Shown here: positions 26,496-35,002 of the stretch, piece after piece
Layout of the letters: every line of letters starts with the position of its first letter
Position numbering within the stretch: position 1 is the first letter of the stretch
Assembly: GCF_021496665.1 (NCBI RefSeq)
Contig: NZ_CP071246.1
Coordinates: 1,984,001 to 2,048,000 of the forward strand
Direction of reading: 5' to 3'
Length of the DNA stretch: 64,000 bases
From: Corynebacterium sp. CNCTC7651
Lineage (GTDB): Bacteria > Actinomycetota > Actinomycetes > Mycobacteriales > Mycobacteriaceae
Program-made: the position numbers and the translations under genes
The notes under the pieces: generated by a model
The model's input: the letters and a program-made list of their open reading frames with translations, nothing else
Told to the model about the DNA's origin: nothing
Databases searched by the model: none

Positions 26496-27068
26496 ATGAC
26501 TATTCGACCAATCGTGATCTACGGCGACCCTGTCCTGCACACCCCCACCGAGCCGGTCACGCAGCCGGTCGAGGAGCTGGCAGAGCTGATCGCGGACATG
26601 CACGAGACCATGGACGCGGCGAACGGTGTTGGCCTGGCCGCGAATCAGATCGGCGTGCCGCTGCGTCTGTTCGTGTACCACTGCCCGGACGGGGACGTGA
26701 TGCGCCGCGGCACCGTGATCAACCCGGTGCTGGAGACCAGCGAGATCCCGAAGACCATGCCTCGCGATGACGGCGAGGACGACGAAGGCTGCCTCTCCGT
26801 CCCCGGAGAGTCCTTCCCCACCGGCCGCGCGGACTGGGCCAAGGTGACGGGCCTGGATGAGAACGGCAACGAGATCGAGATCGAGGGCACAGGCTTCTTC
26901 GCCCGCTGCCTGCAGCACGAGACGGGGCACCTCGACGGCTTCGTGTACACGGACGTGCTCACCGGCCGCTGGAAGAAGGAAGCTAAGCGCGCGATTCGAG
27001 ATCACGGCTGGAAGGACGCCGGCAACACCTGGCTTCCGGGGACGGATGAGGACCCGTTCGGGCACTAG
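26496..27068 (+). CDS. def: peptide deformylase
   Basis: Removes the N-formyl group from nascent proteins in the cytoplasm. The 190-residue enzyme has the three family motifs: [10 protein letters not shown] (about residues 47-56), EGCLSVPG with the metal Cys, and the metal-binding QHETGHLDG. The last has Gly where many enzymes have Asp (HExDH), a common actinobacterial variant. The ATG at 26496 has TAATAT 7 bases upstream and no ribosome site, so it is probably leaderless. Confidence 0.95.
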   Translation: MTIRPIVIYGDPVLHTPTEPVTQPVEELAELIADMHETMDAANGVGLAANQIGVPLRLFVYHCPDGDVMRRGTVINPVLETSEIPKTMPRDDGEDDEGCLSVPGESFPTGRADWAKVTGLDENGNEIEIEGTGFFARCLQHETGHLDGFVYTDVLTGRWKKEAKRAIRDHGWKDAGNTWLPGTDEDPFGH

Positions 27069-27120
27069 CCATCCGCTATGCTTGGGTGTATCTGTCTCAC
27101 TTCCCGCCCAAGGATTCCCC

Positions 27121-28212
27121 ATGCGCATTTCCGCAGCTCTGGCGGTTAGCGCCGTGGCACTCACCGCCGTGCCGCTCGCTTCCGCTGAGACCCCGCTTGA
27201 GCACTTGCTTGCCGACGTCTCCCTGACCCGCGCCCAAGCCCTCGACGACCTGGCTGCAGCCAAGGACCGGCTGGATAAGGCCGCGTCGCCGACAGCCACC
27301 CGCGCCGCGGAAGATGCGTACCGCGAGCTGCTGAAAGCGTGGCGTGAGCACCTCATCGACGCTGCCGACGAGTTGGCCGAACTGCAACCGGACGAGGCGG
27401 GCGAGGCTGGTAAGCGCGTCGCGGCGAACGAGGTCGCCCTGGCCGAGCAGGTCGGCGACCTGATCGCGGCGGATCGCGAGTTCATCCGCGCCCTGCGCGC
27501 CGATGTCCTGGCTGATGATGAGGCCGTAGTCATCCCCGCACCCATCGCCGCTCTAGGCGTGACCCGCGCGATCGCGCTCGACGCCGCGGAGCGGTCCGGG
27601 CAGGGCGACCTGCGCATTGCTTACGTGTTTGCGGACACCGACGCCCACGCGACCACCACCGAGCTGCCGGTTGCGGAGCCGACCACACCGGCCGCCACCC
27701 CGACCACTTCGGGCGCCGCGGCGCGGACCGCCACACCGAGCGCCACCTCGAGCGCGTCGCTGCGGGTCGGCCACCTCGCGGAAACCACCACCACGACAAC
27801 CACGTCGGACATGCTGCAGAACCGCACCACGTCCGCGACCACCACAACGTCGGGTACCACGACATCGGGCAGCACGAGCTCCACCACCACCGGCGCGAGC
27901 ACCTCGACGGCAACCAGCTCGTCCGTGACCGCCACCACCACCTACGCGGCGTCCGCTACCAGCACCACGAGCAGCTCGAGCACCACAAGCTCCAGCACCA
28001 CGAGCAGCTCGATCACCACAAGCTCCAGCACCACCAGCTCCAGCACCACCAGCACTACCAGCACCACCGAGTCCTCCACCCCCACCACCACGCGCACGCG
28101 CGAAGCGGACGAGGACCTCGCGGAGACCGGCACGCCGATGCTCGCGCTGATCGGCATCGGCGCGGTCCTTGTCGCCATCGGTGCCGCACTAGTGCGCCGC
28201 AGCAACCAGTAG
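27121..28212 (+). CDS. LAETG-anchored Ser/Thr-rich surface protein
   Basis: The 363-residue exported protein has a signal peptide (cleavage near residue 22, LASAE), a helical N-terminal domain (about 25-150) and a 150-residue Ser/Thr-rich low-complexity stalk (about 180-320). A C-terminal sorting signal follows: LAETG, hydrophobic helix and RRSNQ tail. LAXTG rather than LPXTG is the motif recognised by class E sortases of actinobacteria. The DNA for the stalk is a run of AGCACCACC-type repeats liable to length change. AAGGATT precedes the ATG and TATGCT lies about 40 bases upstream. No named family was recognised for the N-terminal domain. Confidence 0.75.
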   Translation: MRISAALAVSAVALTAVPLASAETPLEHLLADVSLTRAQALDDLAAAKDRLDKAASPTATRAAEDAYRELLKAWREHLIDAADELAELQPDEAGEAGKRVAANEVALAEQVGDLIAADREFIRALRADVLADDEAVVIPAPIAALGVTRAIALDAAERSGQGDLRIAYVFADTDAHATTTELPVAEPTTPAATPTTSGAAARTATPSATSSASLRVGHLAETTTTTTTSDMLQNRTTSATTTTSGTTTSGSTSSTTTGASTSTATSSSVTATTTYAASATSTTSSSSTTSSSTTSSSITTSSSTTSSSTTSTTSTTESSTPTTTRTREADEDLAETGTPMLALIGIGAVLVAIGAALVRRSNQ

Positions 28213-28224
28213 CGGCGTCCAGTA

Positions 28225-29190
28225 GTGTCCCGCATTTTCCGGTCCGACGAGGTTGCCGTCGGGGATCGCGTCGTTGTCCGCCGTGTGCGCGGGGAGCTGG
28301 CCAGCGACGTCATCGGCCATGTGGTGGCCGTAAACCCGCTGGTGGTTCGTCCGCAGAAGGTGGGGGGTGAGCCGTCGACAAGCAAAGCCCTGACCATCAC
28401 GGACCCGCACATCGTGAAAAAGCTCAGCCCGCGCACCGTCCGCAACTCGGACATCCGCGCGATCGAGACCGCCACCGCGCGCGCGTTCCCGGGGCAGGAG
28501 CAGATGCTTTTCGACGGCTGGCTGACCCGCGCCGGCGCCGAAATCGCCGAACGGTCCAACAGCGCCACGCCGATCGGCCACTCGGCTGGCTTCGCGGCGG
28601 TGCCGTTGGAGCAGATCACGGCGTTTTACCGCGCGCGCTCCATGCCGGTGCAGCTGTGCATTCCGGAGCGCATTGGCAAGCCGGCGCAGCGGCTGGTGGA
28701 GGCGAACCCTGGCGCGTGGGAGCTGGGCGAGGAGATTGTGGTGATGTCCGCGCCGATCGCGGACGCAGCGATGGATCCGGCCGCGCGGGTGGACGACCTG
28801 CCGGATGAGACGTGGCTGGCCATGTATCACTACCGCGGCCAGGCGCTGCCGGAGGCGGCGGTGCGCGACTTAGCGCAGCGTATCGACGGCCGCATCGGCT
28901 TCGCGCGCCTGGTGGTGGACGGGGAGACCGTGGCCGTCACCCGCGCAACCATCACGGAATCCGATGACGGGCGGCGCTGGCTGGGGTACTCGGCTGTGGA
29001 GGTGGCTCCGGAGTGCCGTCGTCAAGGCTACGGCACCCGGCTGGGGCAGAGCGTGCTGGCGTGGGGTGCGCAGCACGGTGCGCAGGCGGCGTATCTGCAG
29101 GTGCGCGCGTCCAACGAAGCCGGCATCGCGCTGTACACCAAATTAGGGTTTGTGGAGCACCACCGGCACCGTTACGCGCGTTTACGTTAG
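28225..29190 (+). CDS. GNAT-family N-acetyltransferase (Rv0428c-like)
   Basis: The 321-residue protein has an N-terminal SH3-like segment (about 1-50, RVVVRRVRGELASDVIGHVV), a degenerate middle part and a C-terminal GNAT domain with RRQGYGTRL as the acetyl-CoA loop and ASNEAGIALYTKLGF at the end. Position between def and xth matches Rv0428c of M. tuberculosis. GTG at 28225 is the start; no strong ribosome site is seen. Substrate unknown. Confidence 0.8.
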   Translation: MSRIFRSDEVAVGDRVVVRRVRGELASDVIGHVVAVNPLVVRPQKVGGEPSTSKALTITDPHIVKKLSPRTVRNSDIRAIETATARAFPGQEQMLFDGWLTRAGAEIAERSNSATPIGHSAGFAAVPLEQITAFYRARSMPVQLCIPERIGKPAQRLVEANPGAWELGEEIVVMSAPIADAAMDPAARVDDLPDETWLAMYHYRGQALPEAAVRDLAQRIDGRIGFARLVVDGETVAVTRATITESDDGRRWLGYSAVEVAPECRRQGYGTRLGQSVLAWGAQHGAQAAYLQVRASNEAGIALYTKLGFVEHHRHRYARLR

Positions 29191-29193
29191 GGT
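29188..29193 (+). promoter_or_regulatory. -10 box TAGGGT of a probable leaderless transcript
   Basis: TAGGGT is 7 bases before the xth ATG and its first three bases are the stop codon of the GNAT gene, so the promoter overlaps the end of the upstream gene. Confidence 0.45.
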
Positions 29194-29200
29194 GTGTTGC

Positions 29201-29992
29201 ATGCGAATTGCCACGTGGAACGTCAACTCGGTGCGCACGAGAGCCGAGCGCGTGGCCGCCTTTCTCGAGCGCACAGACGTGGACGTGCTATGCATGCAAG
29301 AGACCAAGACGGCGGACAAGGCCTTCCCCTACTCCGTCTTCCAGGCCGCGGGCTACGAGGTCGCCCATGTTGGGCACAACCAGTGGAACGGCGTGGCCAT
29401 TGCGTCCCGGGTGGGGCTTGAGGATGTGCGGGAGGCGTTTTTCAGGCAGCCGTCGTTTAGCAAGAGCGGCGACGCGGTGCAGGAGGCGCGCGCGGTGGGC
29501 GCGGTGTGCGGCGGGGTCGAGGTGTGGAGCCTGTACGTGCCCAACGGCCGCGAGATCGGGGACCCGCACTACGACTACAAGCTGGAGTTTCTGTACTCGC
29601 TGTGCAACGAGGTGCGGCCTGCCGAGCTGCAGGTGCTCGCCGGCGATTTCAACATCGCGCCGCGGGATGAGGACGTGTGGGACATCAACTGGTTCGAGGG
29701 CAAAACCCACGTCACCGAGCCGGAGCGCGCCGCGTACCAGATGCTGCTGGAGGCCGGGCTGGTCGAGGTGACGCACGAGGACCGCTATTCCTTCTGGGAC
29801 TACAAAGCCATGCGCTTTCAGAAGAACCAGGGCATGCTGATCGACTTTTTGCTGGCCACGCCGCCACTGCACAACCGTGTGCGGGACGCGTGGGTGGACG
29901 TGGAAGAGCGCCAGGGCAAGGGCGCATCCGACCACGCGCCGGTGATCGCGGACTTTGACACGCACGACGTGGACATCGACCAAGTGCGATGA
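29201..29992 (+). CDS. xth: exodeoxyribonuclease III
   Basis: This AP endonuclease/3'-5' exonuclease for base-excision repair has 263 residues. Exonuclease-endonuclease-phosphatase motifs are present: RIATWNVNSVR (N-terminal Asn), LCMQETK (metal Glu), LAGDFNIAPRDEDVWD and the catalytic SDHAPV near the C terminus. The ATG at 29201 is chosen over an upstream in-frame ATG at 29150 because the family begins MRIATWNVN. It overlaps cls by four bases (ATGA). Confidence 0.93.
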   Translation: MRIATWNVNSVRTRAERVAAFLERTDVDVLCMQETKTADKAFPYSVFQAAGYEVAHVGHNQWNGVAIASRVGLEDVREAFFRQPSFSKSGDAVQEARAVGAVCGGVEVWSLYVPNGREIGDPHYDYKLEFLYSLCNEVRPAELQVLAGDFNIAPRDEDVWDINWFEGKTHVTEPERAAYQMLLEAGLVEVTHEDRYSFWDYKAMRFQKNQGMLIDFLLATPPLHNRVRDAWVDVEERQGKGASDHAPVIADFDTHDVDIDQVR

Positions 29993-31470
29993 CGCTTGAT
30001 TTCTCCTGGTGGCAGGCCGCGGCCGCTGCGATCGACTTCGCCATCAAAGTGGTGATGATCGGCGTTGTGCCGGGCAACCGCAAGCCGTCCAGCGCGAATG
30101 CGTGGCTGTTGCTGATTCTCTTCCTGCCCATTGTGGGTTTGCCGCTGTACCTGCTCATGGGCTCCACGCTCATCTCGCGCCGCCGCCACCGCATCCAGCA
30201 CCAGGCGAAAGCCGCGCTGGAGAATGTGCACGCGGGGGTTGGGGACGTGCCGTCGTCAAGCACCCTGCCCCCGGAAATCGAAGCGATCGTGCGCCTCAAC
30301 CGCCGCCTCACCGGCTACCCTGCACTGCGCGGCCGGGTGCCCGCGCTGTGGACCGACTACGACATGACCATGCAGCGCCTTGCCACGCTTATCGACGAAA
30401 GTTCCACCTACATCCACATCGAAATCTACGCCGTAGCCTGGGACAAAACGACTGCGCCGGTGTTCGAGGCGCTGACGCGGGCCGTGGAACGCGGCGTGCA
30501 CGTGCGGCTGCTGTTCGACCACATCGGGTCCCAGAAATACCCCGGCTTCAGAAAGCTGAAGCGGCAGCTCACCGACGTGGGCATTGACTGGCACATGATG
30601 CTGCCGCTCGACCCGCTCAGCGGCAGGTGGCGGCGCCCCGACCTGCGCAACCACCGCAAACTGGTGGTGGTGGACGGGCGCGTGGCCATGATGGGGTCCT
30701 TCAACCTCATCGACCGGTCCTACCTGATGCCCGGGCACGTCAAAGCCGGGCGGCAGTGGGTGGACGCGTTCGTGGAGCTCGAAGGCCCGATCGTTGCTTC
30801 TGTGGAGTCCATGTTTGCCGTCGATTGGTTCACCGAGTCCGGCGAGGTGCTGGAGCTGCGCACCCCCGGCGAGCTGGAGGTTGGGGATGGCGCGCGCGCC
30901 GACGACGTGAACATCCTCCAGCTCGTCCCGTCCGGCCCCGGCTATCTCACCGAGCCGAACCTGCGGATGTTCAACGCACTGATTCACCAAGCCAGGTCCC
31001 ACCTCATCCTCTGCTCGCCGTACTTTGTGCCGGAAGATTCCCTGCTGGAAGCAATTACGTCGGCCTGCTACCGCGGCGTGCGGGTGGACTTGTTGGTTGG
31101 TGAGAAAGCGGATCAGTTCATGGTCCAGCACGCGCAATCCTCCTATTACCAGCAGCTTCTGGAGGCCGGCGTCCACATCTTCGAGTTCCCCGCCCCGTAT
31201 GTCCTGCACACCAAGTTCGTGCTGGCGGACCCGGGTCTCGATGGTGCGGCCGGCGTCATCGGTTCGAGCAACATGGACATCCGCTCCTTCTCGCTGAACT
31301 ACGAGAACTCCCTGTTCATCGCCGAGGGGTCGCTGCTCCCCGCGCTTGACCGCCTCGCTGAGAACTACCTGGCCGTCTCGCGCGAGCTCACGCTTGAGGT
31401 TTGGGCGAAGCGGCCCTGGCACCGCCGCTACGTGGACAACGTGATGAAGCTGACCTCCGCGCTGCAGTAG
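29989..31470 (+). CDS. cls: cardiolipin synthase
   Basis: Joins two phospholipid head groups into cardiolipin at the membrane. The 493-residue protein has two N-terminal helices (about 8-30 and 38-60), then two phospholipase D half-domains with HRKLVVVDG (about residue 222) and HTKFVLADP (about residue 404), each followed by the GS-N motif (GSFN, GSSN). The ATG overlaps the xth stop, so the two are co-translated. A CGTCGNNAAGC copy and repeat locus B follow the stop. Confidence 0.92.
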   Translation: MTLDFSWWQAAAAAIDFAIKVVMIGVVPGNRKPSSANAWLLLILFLPIVGLPLYLLMGSTLISRRRHRIQHQAKAALENVHAGVGDVPSSSTLPPEIEAIVRLNRRLTGYPALRGRVPALWTDYDMTMQRLATLIDESSTYIHIEIYAVAWDKTTAPVFEALTRAVERGVHVRLLFDHIGSQKYPGFRKLKRQLTDVGIDWHMMLPLDPLSGRWRRPDLRNHRKLVVVDGRVAMMGSFNLIDRSYLMPGHVKAGRQWVDAFVELEGPIVASVESMFAVDWFTESGEVLELRTPGELEVGDGARADDVNILQLVPSGPGYLTEPNLRMFNALIHQARSHLILCSPYFVPEDSLLEAITSACYRGVRVDLLVGEKADQFMVQHAQSSYYQQLLEAGVHIFEFPAPYVLHTKFVLADPGLDGAAGVIGSSNMDIRSFSLNYENSLFIAEGSLLPALDRLAENYLAVSRELTLEVWAKRPWHRRYVDNVMKLTSALQ

Positions 31471-31566
31471 GCGGCGGGGTGGCGTCGTTCGATCGTCGGC
31501 AAGCATGAAGCCCCGAGGCGAGAGCTCCACCCCCTAAGCCCGGCACGCAGCATCCACCAAATGCCA

Positions 31567-31662
31567 GATACCGAAGGGCACATATCGAAGGGCAGATACC
31601 GAAAAAGCCCGTCAGAGGGGCACACTTCGGTATCTACCCTTCGGTGCCTATGTCTCGGCATC
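31567..31662. repeat. intergenic repeat locus B: long inverted repeat
   Basis: Two 37-bp arms (31567-31603 and 31626-31662) face each other across 22 bases. Both inner ends contain AAGGG(C/T)AGATACCGAA. It lies between convergent cls and the endonuclease-fold gene and could act as a bidirectional terminator. It is related to the loci at 1240-1355 and 32714-32795. Confidence 0.8.
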
Positions 31663-31682
31663 TGCGGGGCCCAAGCGGCCAC

Positions 31683-32603
31683 CTAGTAGACGCGCTCCGT
31701 AGACGCCTCCACTAGCACTGGCCCGCGTTCGTCTGCGAGCTCCTTGGCCTGGCGAATCCTGGCAATACAGGCATCCGGGTCCCGCAGAATGTCAGACGGG
31801 TAGATGCGGACCACCTCGTAGGACTGCTCCTTGAGCCAGTTTTCCCGCTTCATCTGCTCCATGAGCTGGTCATGGGGTTTGTCCTCGTACTTCATGTACC
31901 CGTCTACCTCGATGATCACCTTCCCCCACAGGAGGTCGACACGGTACTTGCCAATCCACATCTGAAGCTCCGGCTCAATGCCGTGCTCAAGCAGAATCAC
32001 GCGCATGAGGGATTCAAACGGGGACTCAGACAGGTGAGTGCTCGCGGCAAACGCATCGCGAGCACGCTCGATCCACTTTTTGCCGGCCATTCTGGCCAGC
32101 GCTGCCTTGATCTCTTTCCACTTCTCCCTGCGTTGCTTGAGCGTCCCGTGCCTAAGCAGGCTGTCGAAGGCAACCACGCCGTCCCTGTGGCCGTGGATGC
32201 GGGCGATGTCAATCGCTGATCGCGGACCGTTTGTGTAACGCAGTTCAGCGTTTTCACCTGCGGATTCAATATCGCAGTCGGGAACCTTGATGTTCCGGTA
32301 CACCACCCCCGCCGGCCACAGGTTCTTTGCCGGCGGCTTCCCGGACGGCAGCGCGAGCTCCACAACCTCCGTCTCGCTGGGCAGTACCCACATCCCTGAA
32401 ACCGCCGCCGCGGATCTGCCAACCAGCACAGCCCGCGACGTCATCGCCGACGCTGCATAGCACCGCAGGAAGTACTGCTCGTGCGCTTTCAAAGCAGTCC
32501 ACTGGTCCATTGGCACGAAATATCGCGACGACAATCGATGGCAAACCTGCTGCTCATTTACTTCACGGCCGACGACGAGCGCGATGAGTGCATCACGGTC
32601 CAT
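31683..32603 (-). CDS. AbiEi/DUF559-like protein with PD-(D/E)XK nuclease fold
   Basis: The 306-residue protein ends in a very-short-patch-repair-like nuclease domain (about 205-300). It shows ESPFESLMRVILLEHGIEP (first Glu), YRVDLLW (Asp) and VIIEVDGYMKYE (Glu-x-Asp), then YEVVRIYPSDIL. The N-terminal part resembles the winged-helix/nucleotidyltransferase-partner region of AbiEi-type proteins. Such proteins are common in actinobacteria and their role, perhaps phage defence or DNA repair, is unproven. The ATG at 32603 has a GGGGGG run upstream; an in-frame ATG 30 codons earlier is possible. Inverted-repeat loci flank the gene on both sides. No partner antitoxin or methylase is adjacent. Confidence 0.65.
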   Translation of the reverse strand: MDRDALIALVVGREVNEQQVCHRLSSRYFVPMDQWTALKAHEQYFLRCYAASAMTSRAVLVGRSAAAVSGMWVLPSETEVVELALPSGKPPAKNLWPAGVVYRNIKVPDCDIESAGENAELRYTNGPRSAIDIARIHGHRDGVVAFDSLLRHGTLKQRREKWKEIKAALARMAGKKWIERARDAFAASTHLSESPFESLMRVILLEHGIEPELQMWIGKYRVDLLWGKVIIEVDGYMKYEDKPHDQLMEQMKRENWLKEQSYEVVRIYPSDILRDPDACIARIRQAKELADERGPVLVEASTERVY

Positions 32604-32713
32604 TCCAATCCCCCCCAATTCGCTGTGCGCCCCCGCGCACGCGATGAACCTTAGCAGCCAGGGGCCATTGCTTCTCGACGAACGCTTTCCCACCCCAAAG
32701 CCCCAAGCAGCCA

Positions 32714-32795
32714 GATACCGAGACGCAGGACCCGAAGGGTAGATATCGAATCCTCGCTTTCCGGCAGCAATTTTCGGTGCCTGCCCTTCGGCATC
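32714..32795. repeat. intergenic repeat locus C
   Basis: A 37-bp arm (32714-32750, ending GGGTAGATATCGAA) opposes a shorter arm (32773-32795, TTCGGTGCCTGCCCTTCGGC). It is the same family as loci A and B, between the ABC permease 3' end and the endonuclease-fold gene. Confidence 0.75.
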
Positions 32796-32815
32796 TGCCC
32801 TTCCCTACCAACCCG

Positions 32816-33547
32816 CTACGCGTCGCGCAGGTGGAGCGCCACCACGCCGGCGACCCACGCCGCCACCGCCCACGCGGCGAAAATGCCGAGCGATGTGCCG
32901 AGTTCCCAGTACGCGGTCGGCTGGTTGGTCATGAAGGCGAGCAGGTTGTTGAACGGCAGGTAGCTCACCAGGTCCTGGCCGATCTTGGGCACAAGGCCGG
33001 CAATTGCCTCGATGACCAGCATCATCGCCAACCCAATCACCACGGAGCCGGCGGTGTTGCGCACCAGCCAGCCAACGCCCTGCACAAACATGGTCAGCAG
33101 CGCCATACCCAGCGGCAACGCCCACAGGGCGCGCTTGGTGGCGGGGTTGGAGGTCCAGTCGGCGGAGACGGCGGCCGTCAGGTCGCCGACGGTGAACGCC
33201 ACAACCAGCGTCACCACCGTCAGCAGCGCTACCAGCACGGCACCCAGCAGCAGCTTCGCCACCGCCACCTGCCAGCGTTGCGGGCGCAGGCGGAAGTTGG
33301 TGGCGGGGATGCCAAAGCGGTACTCCGTGGTCACGATCATCGACTGCTGCACCACCACCACAATCGCCGTGGTCAGCGCCACGGAAGCCACCACGGCAAG
33401 CGGGATGTACGGCATCCCGCCGAGCTGGGAGGTCCACGCGAACAGCGCGCCGTACATCGCGCCCAGCGCAATCATCACGCCGCTTGTCCACCAGAACGAC
33501 GCGGTGGAGCGCAGCTTGGTCCATTCGGCACGGATTTGGTTAAGCAT
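32816..33547 (-). CDS. ABC-2 type transporter permease
   Basis: The 243-residue protein has six predicted helices. It starts MLNQIRAEWTKLRSTASFWW, a typical ABC-2 subunit opening, and contains the family segment TTEYRFGIPATNF. GGAGGTG supports the ATG at 33547; the start overlaps the end of the ATPase gene by eight bases. It probably exports a drug, lipid or peptide, but the cargo is unknown. Confidence 0.85.
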   Translation of the reverse strand: MLNQIRAEWTKLRSTASFWWTSGVMIALGAMYGALFAWTSQLGGMPYIPLAVVASVALTTAIVVVVQQSMIVTTEYRFGIPATNFRLRPQRWQVAVAKLLLGAVLVALLTVVTLVVAFTVGDLTAAVSADWTSNPATKRALWALPLGMALLTMFVQGVGWLVRNTAGSVVIGLAMMLVIEAIAGLVPKIGQDLVSYLPFNNLLAFMTNQPTAYWELGTSLGIFAAWAVAAWVAGVVALHLRDA

Positions 33548-34502
33548 TCGGCACCTCCGGAGAAGCCGGGCGAGCAGGGGCACCCGAAACGTACTGGGCG
33601 TGGCCCTCGGTTGACTGGATGTAGGCCTCCTCAAGCGAGGCGTGGCGCTCCGCCAACTCGGCCAGCTGCACGCCGGACGCGTACGCCACGGCGCCGACCT
33701 CATCGCTTGTCCGCGCCGCCACGGCCAGCGCCTCGCGCCCGTCCGCATCCACGGTGCGGGTCACGGCGTCCGCACCGAAGGCAGCGGCCAGCGCCCCTTC
33801 GAGCTTTTGCGTATCGACGCTCGCTCGAACCAACGTATTTACCGAGGAGTTCGCCCGGATGAAGTCCGCCACCGAAGTGTCGGCGACCAGCTTGCCGCGC
33901 CCGATCACGATCAGGTGGTCCGCGGTCTGCGCCATCTCCGCCAGCATGTGGGAGGAGATGAGCACGGTGCGGCCCTCCGCGGCGAGGGCGCGGAGCAGGC
34001 CGCGCACCCAGCGGATGCCTTCGGGGTCGAGGCCGTTGACCGGCTCATCCAGAATCAGGTACTCCGGATCGCCCAAAAGCGCAGCGGCGATGCCCAGGCG
34101 CTGGTTCATACCCAGGGAGAACCCGCCGACTTTCTTGCCGGCGACGTCGTTGAGGCCCACAAGCGAGAGCACTTCGTCCACACGCGCGCTGGGCAGCCCA
34201 GCCGCCTGCGCCTGCCAGAGCAAACTCGCGCGGGCGGAGCGGTTCGGGTGCACGCCCTTGGCATCCAGCAGCGCGCCGACTTTTTGGGCGGGGTTGGGCC
34301 AGGAGGTGTAGGGGCGGCCGTCGATAAGCGAGGTGCCCGACGTGGGCTTGTCCAAGCCCAAGATCATGCGCATGGTGGTGGATTTGCCGGCACCGTTTGG
34401 CCCGAGGAAGCCGGTGACAATGCCGGGTTGAACGGTGAAGGTGAGGTCCTCAACAGCCTGGACCGCGCCGTAGCGCTTAGTCAGGCCTTGTACTTCAATC
34501 AT
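33540..34502 (-). CDS. ABC-2 type transporter ATP-binding protein
   Basis: The 320-residue ATPase has Walker A GPNGAGKST (about 38-46), signature FSLGMNQRL, Walker B YLILDEP and H-loop ISSHM. The C-terminal 100 residues are the regulatory extension of DrrA/CcmA-like exporters. The ATG at 34502 overlaps the end of the NUDIX gene by eight bases, so three genes appear to be translated in series. Confidence 0.88.
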   Translation of the reverse strand: MIEVQGLTKRYGAVQAVEDLTFTVQPGIVTGFLGPNGAGKSTTMRMILGLDKPTSGTSLIDGRPYTSWPNPAQKVGALLDAKGVHPNRSARASLLWQAQAAGLPSARVDEVLSLVGLNDVAGKKVGGFSLGMNQRLGIAAALLGDPEYLILDEPVNGLDPEGIRWVRGLLRALAAEGRTVLISSHMLAEMAQTADHLIVIGRGKLVADTSVADFIRANSSVNTLVRASVDTQKLEGALAAAFGADAVTRTVDADGREALAVAARTSDEVGAVAYASGVQLAELAERHASLEEAYIQSTEGHAQYVSGAPARPASPEVPNA

Positions 34503-34965
34503 GCGTGCCAGTATGCCCCACGGCCTCAAACACCGCCCCAAGCGAGGCGGCGAATCCGGGGTGGAGGGGCAGGTTCCAAAGATCGTCGAAAAGCACCCAG
34601 CGCAGCTCGGCGCTCTCCTCGTTTGGCGTGACGGTGAGGGGCGAGCCGTCGGCGGTGCGGGCGATGACGGTGGTGTAGCTCCAGCCGGGGACCTCCATGG
34701 TGACCAGCTCGCGCTCCACCACCACAGCGGCGGGGTCGATGGCGCACTCCTCCACCGTCTCGCGGATGGCGGCCTGCGCAGGCGTTTCGTGGGAATCGCG
34801 GGCGCCGCCGGGAATACCCCACGTGCCGCCCTGTGCGGTCCACAGCGCGCGGTGCTGCACCAGCACGGTATCCCCCGCGCGCAGGAATAAGCCGGCTGCG
34901 CCGTGCAGACCCCAATACTTTGCGCCGCCAGTGCCGTGGACCCATCCGTTTCCGTCGCCAAGCAT
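34495..34965 (-). CDS. NUDIX hydrolase
   Basis: The 156-residue pyrophosphohydrolase has the NUDIX box GGARDSHE...REVEE-type pattern, seen as GGARDSHETPAQAAIRETVE followed by E. It acts on an unknown nucleoside diphosphate derivative. TACAGT exactly 7 bases before the ATG suggests a leaderless mRNA. It heads the operon with the ABC exporter, and it is divergent from glnX, as in C. glutamicum where a NUDIX-family gene neighbours the glnX-glnH-pknG cluster. Confidence 0.88.
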   Translation of the reverse strand: MLGDGNGWVHGTGGAKYWGLHGAAGLFLRAGDTVLVQHRALWTAQGGTWGIPGGARDSHETPAQAAIRETVEECAIDPAAVVVERELVTMEVPGWSYTTVIARTADGSPLTVTPNEESAELRWVLFDDLWNLPLHPGFAASLGAVFEAVGHTGTHD

Positions 34966-34972
34966 GCCCCCA

Positions 34973-34996
34973 ACTGTAGGCCGGACGCGATATGGT
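34973..34996. promoter_or_regulatory. abutting divergent -10 boxes of the NUDIX gene and glnX
   Basis: TACAGT (34973-34978, minus) is 7 bases before the NUDIX ATG. TATGGT (34991-34996, plus) is 6 bases before the glnX ATG. The whole divergent gap is only 37 bp, so both polymerase footprints overlap. Confidence 0.5.
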
Positions 34997-35002
34997 TGGG
35001 GA

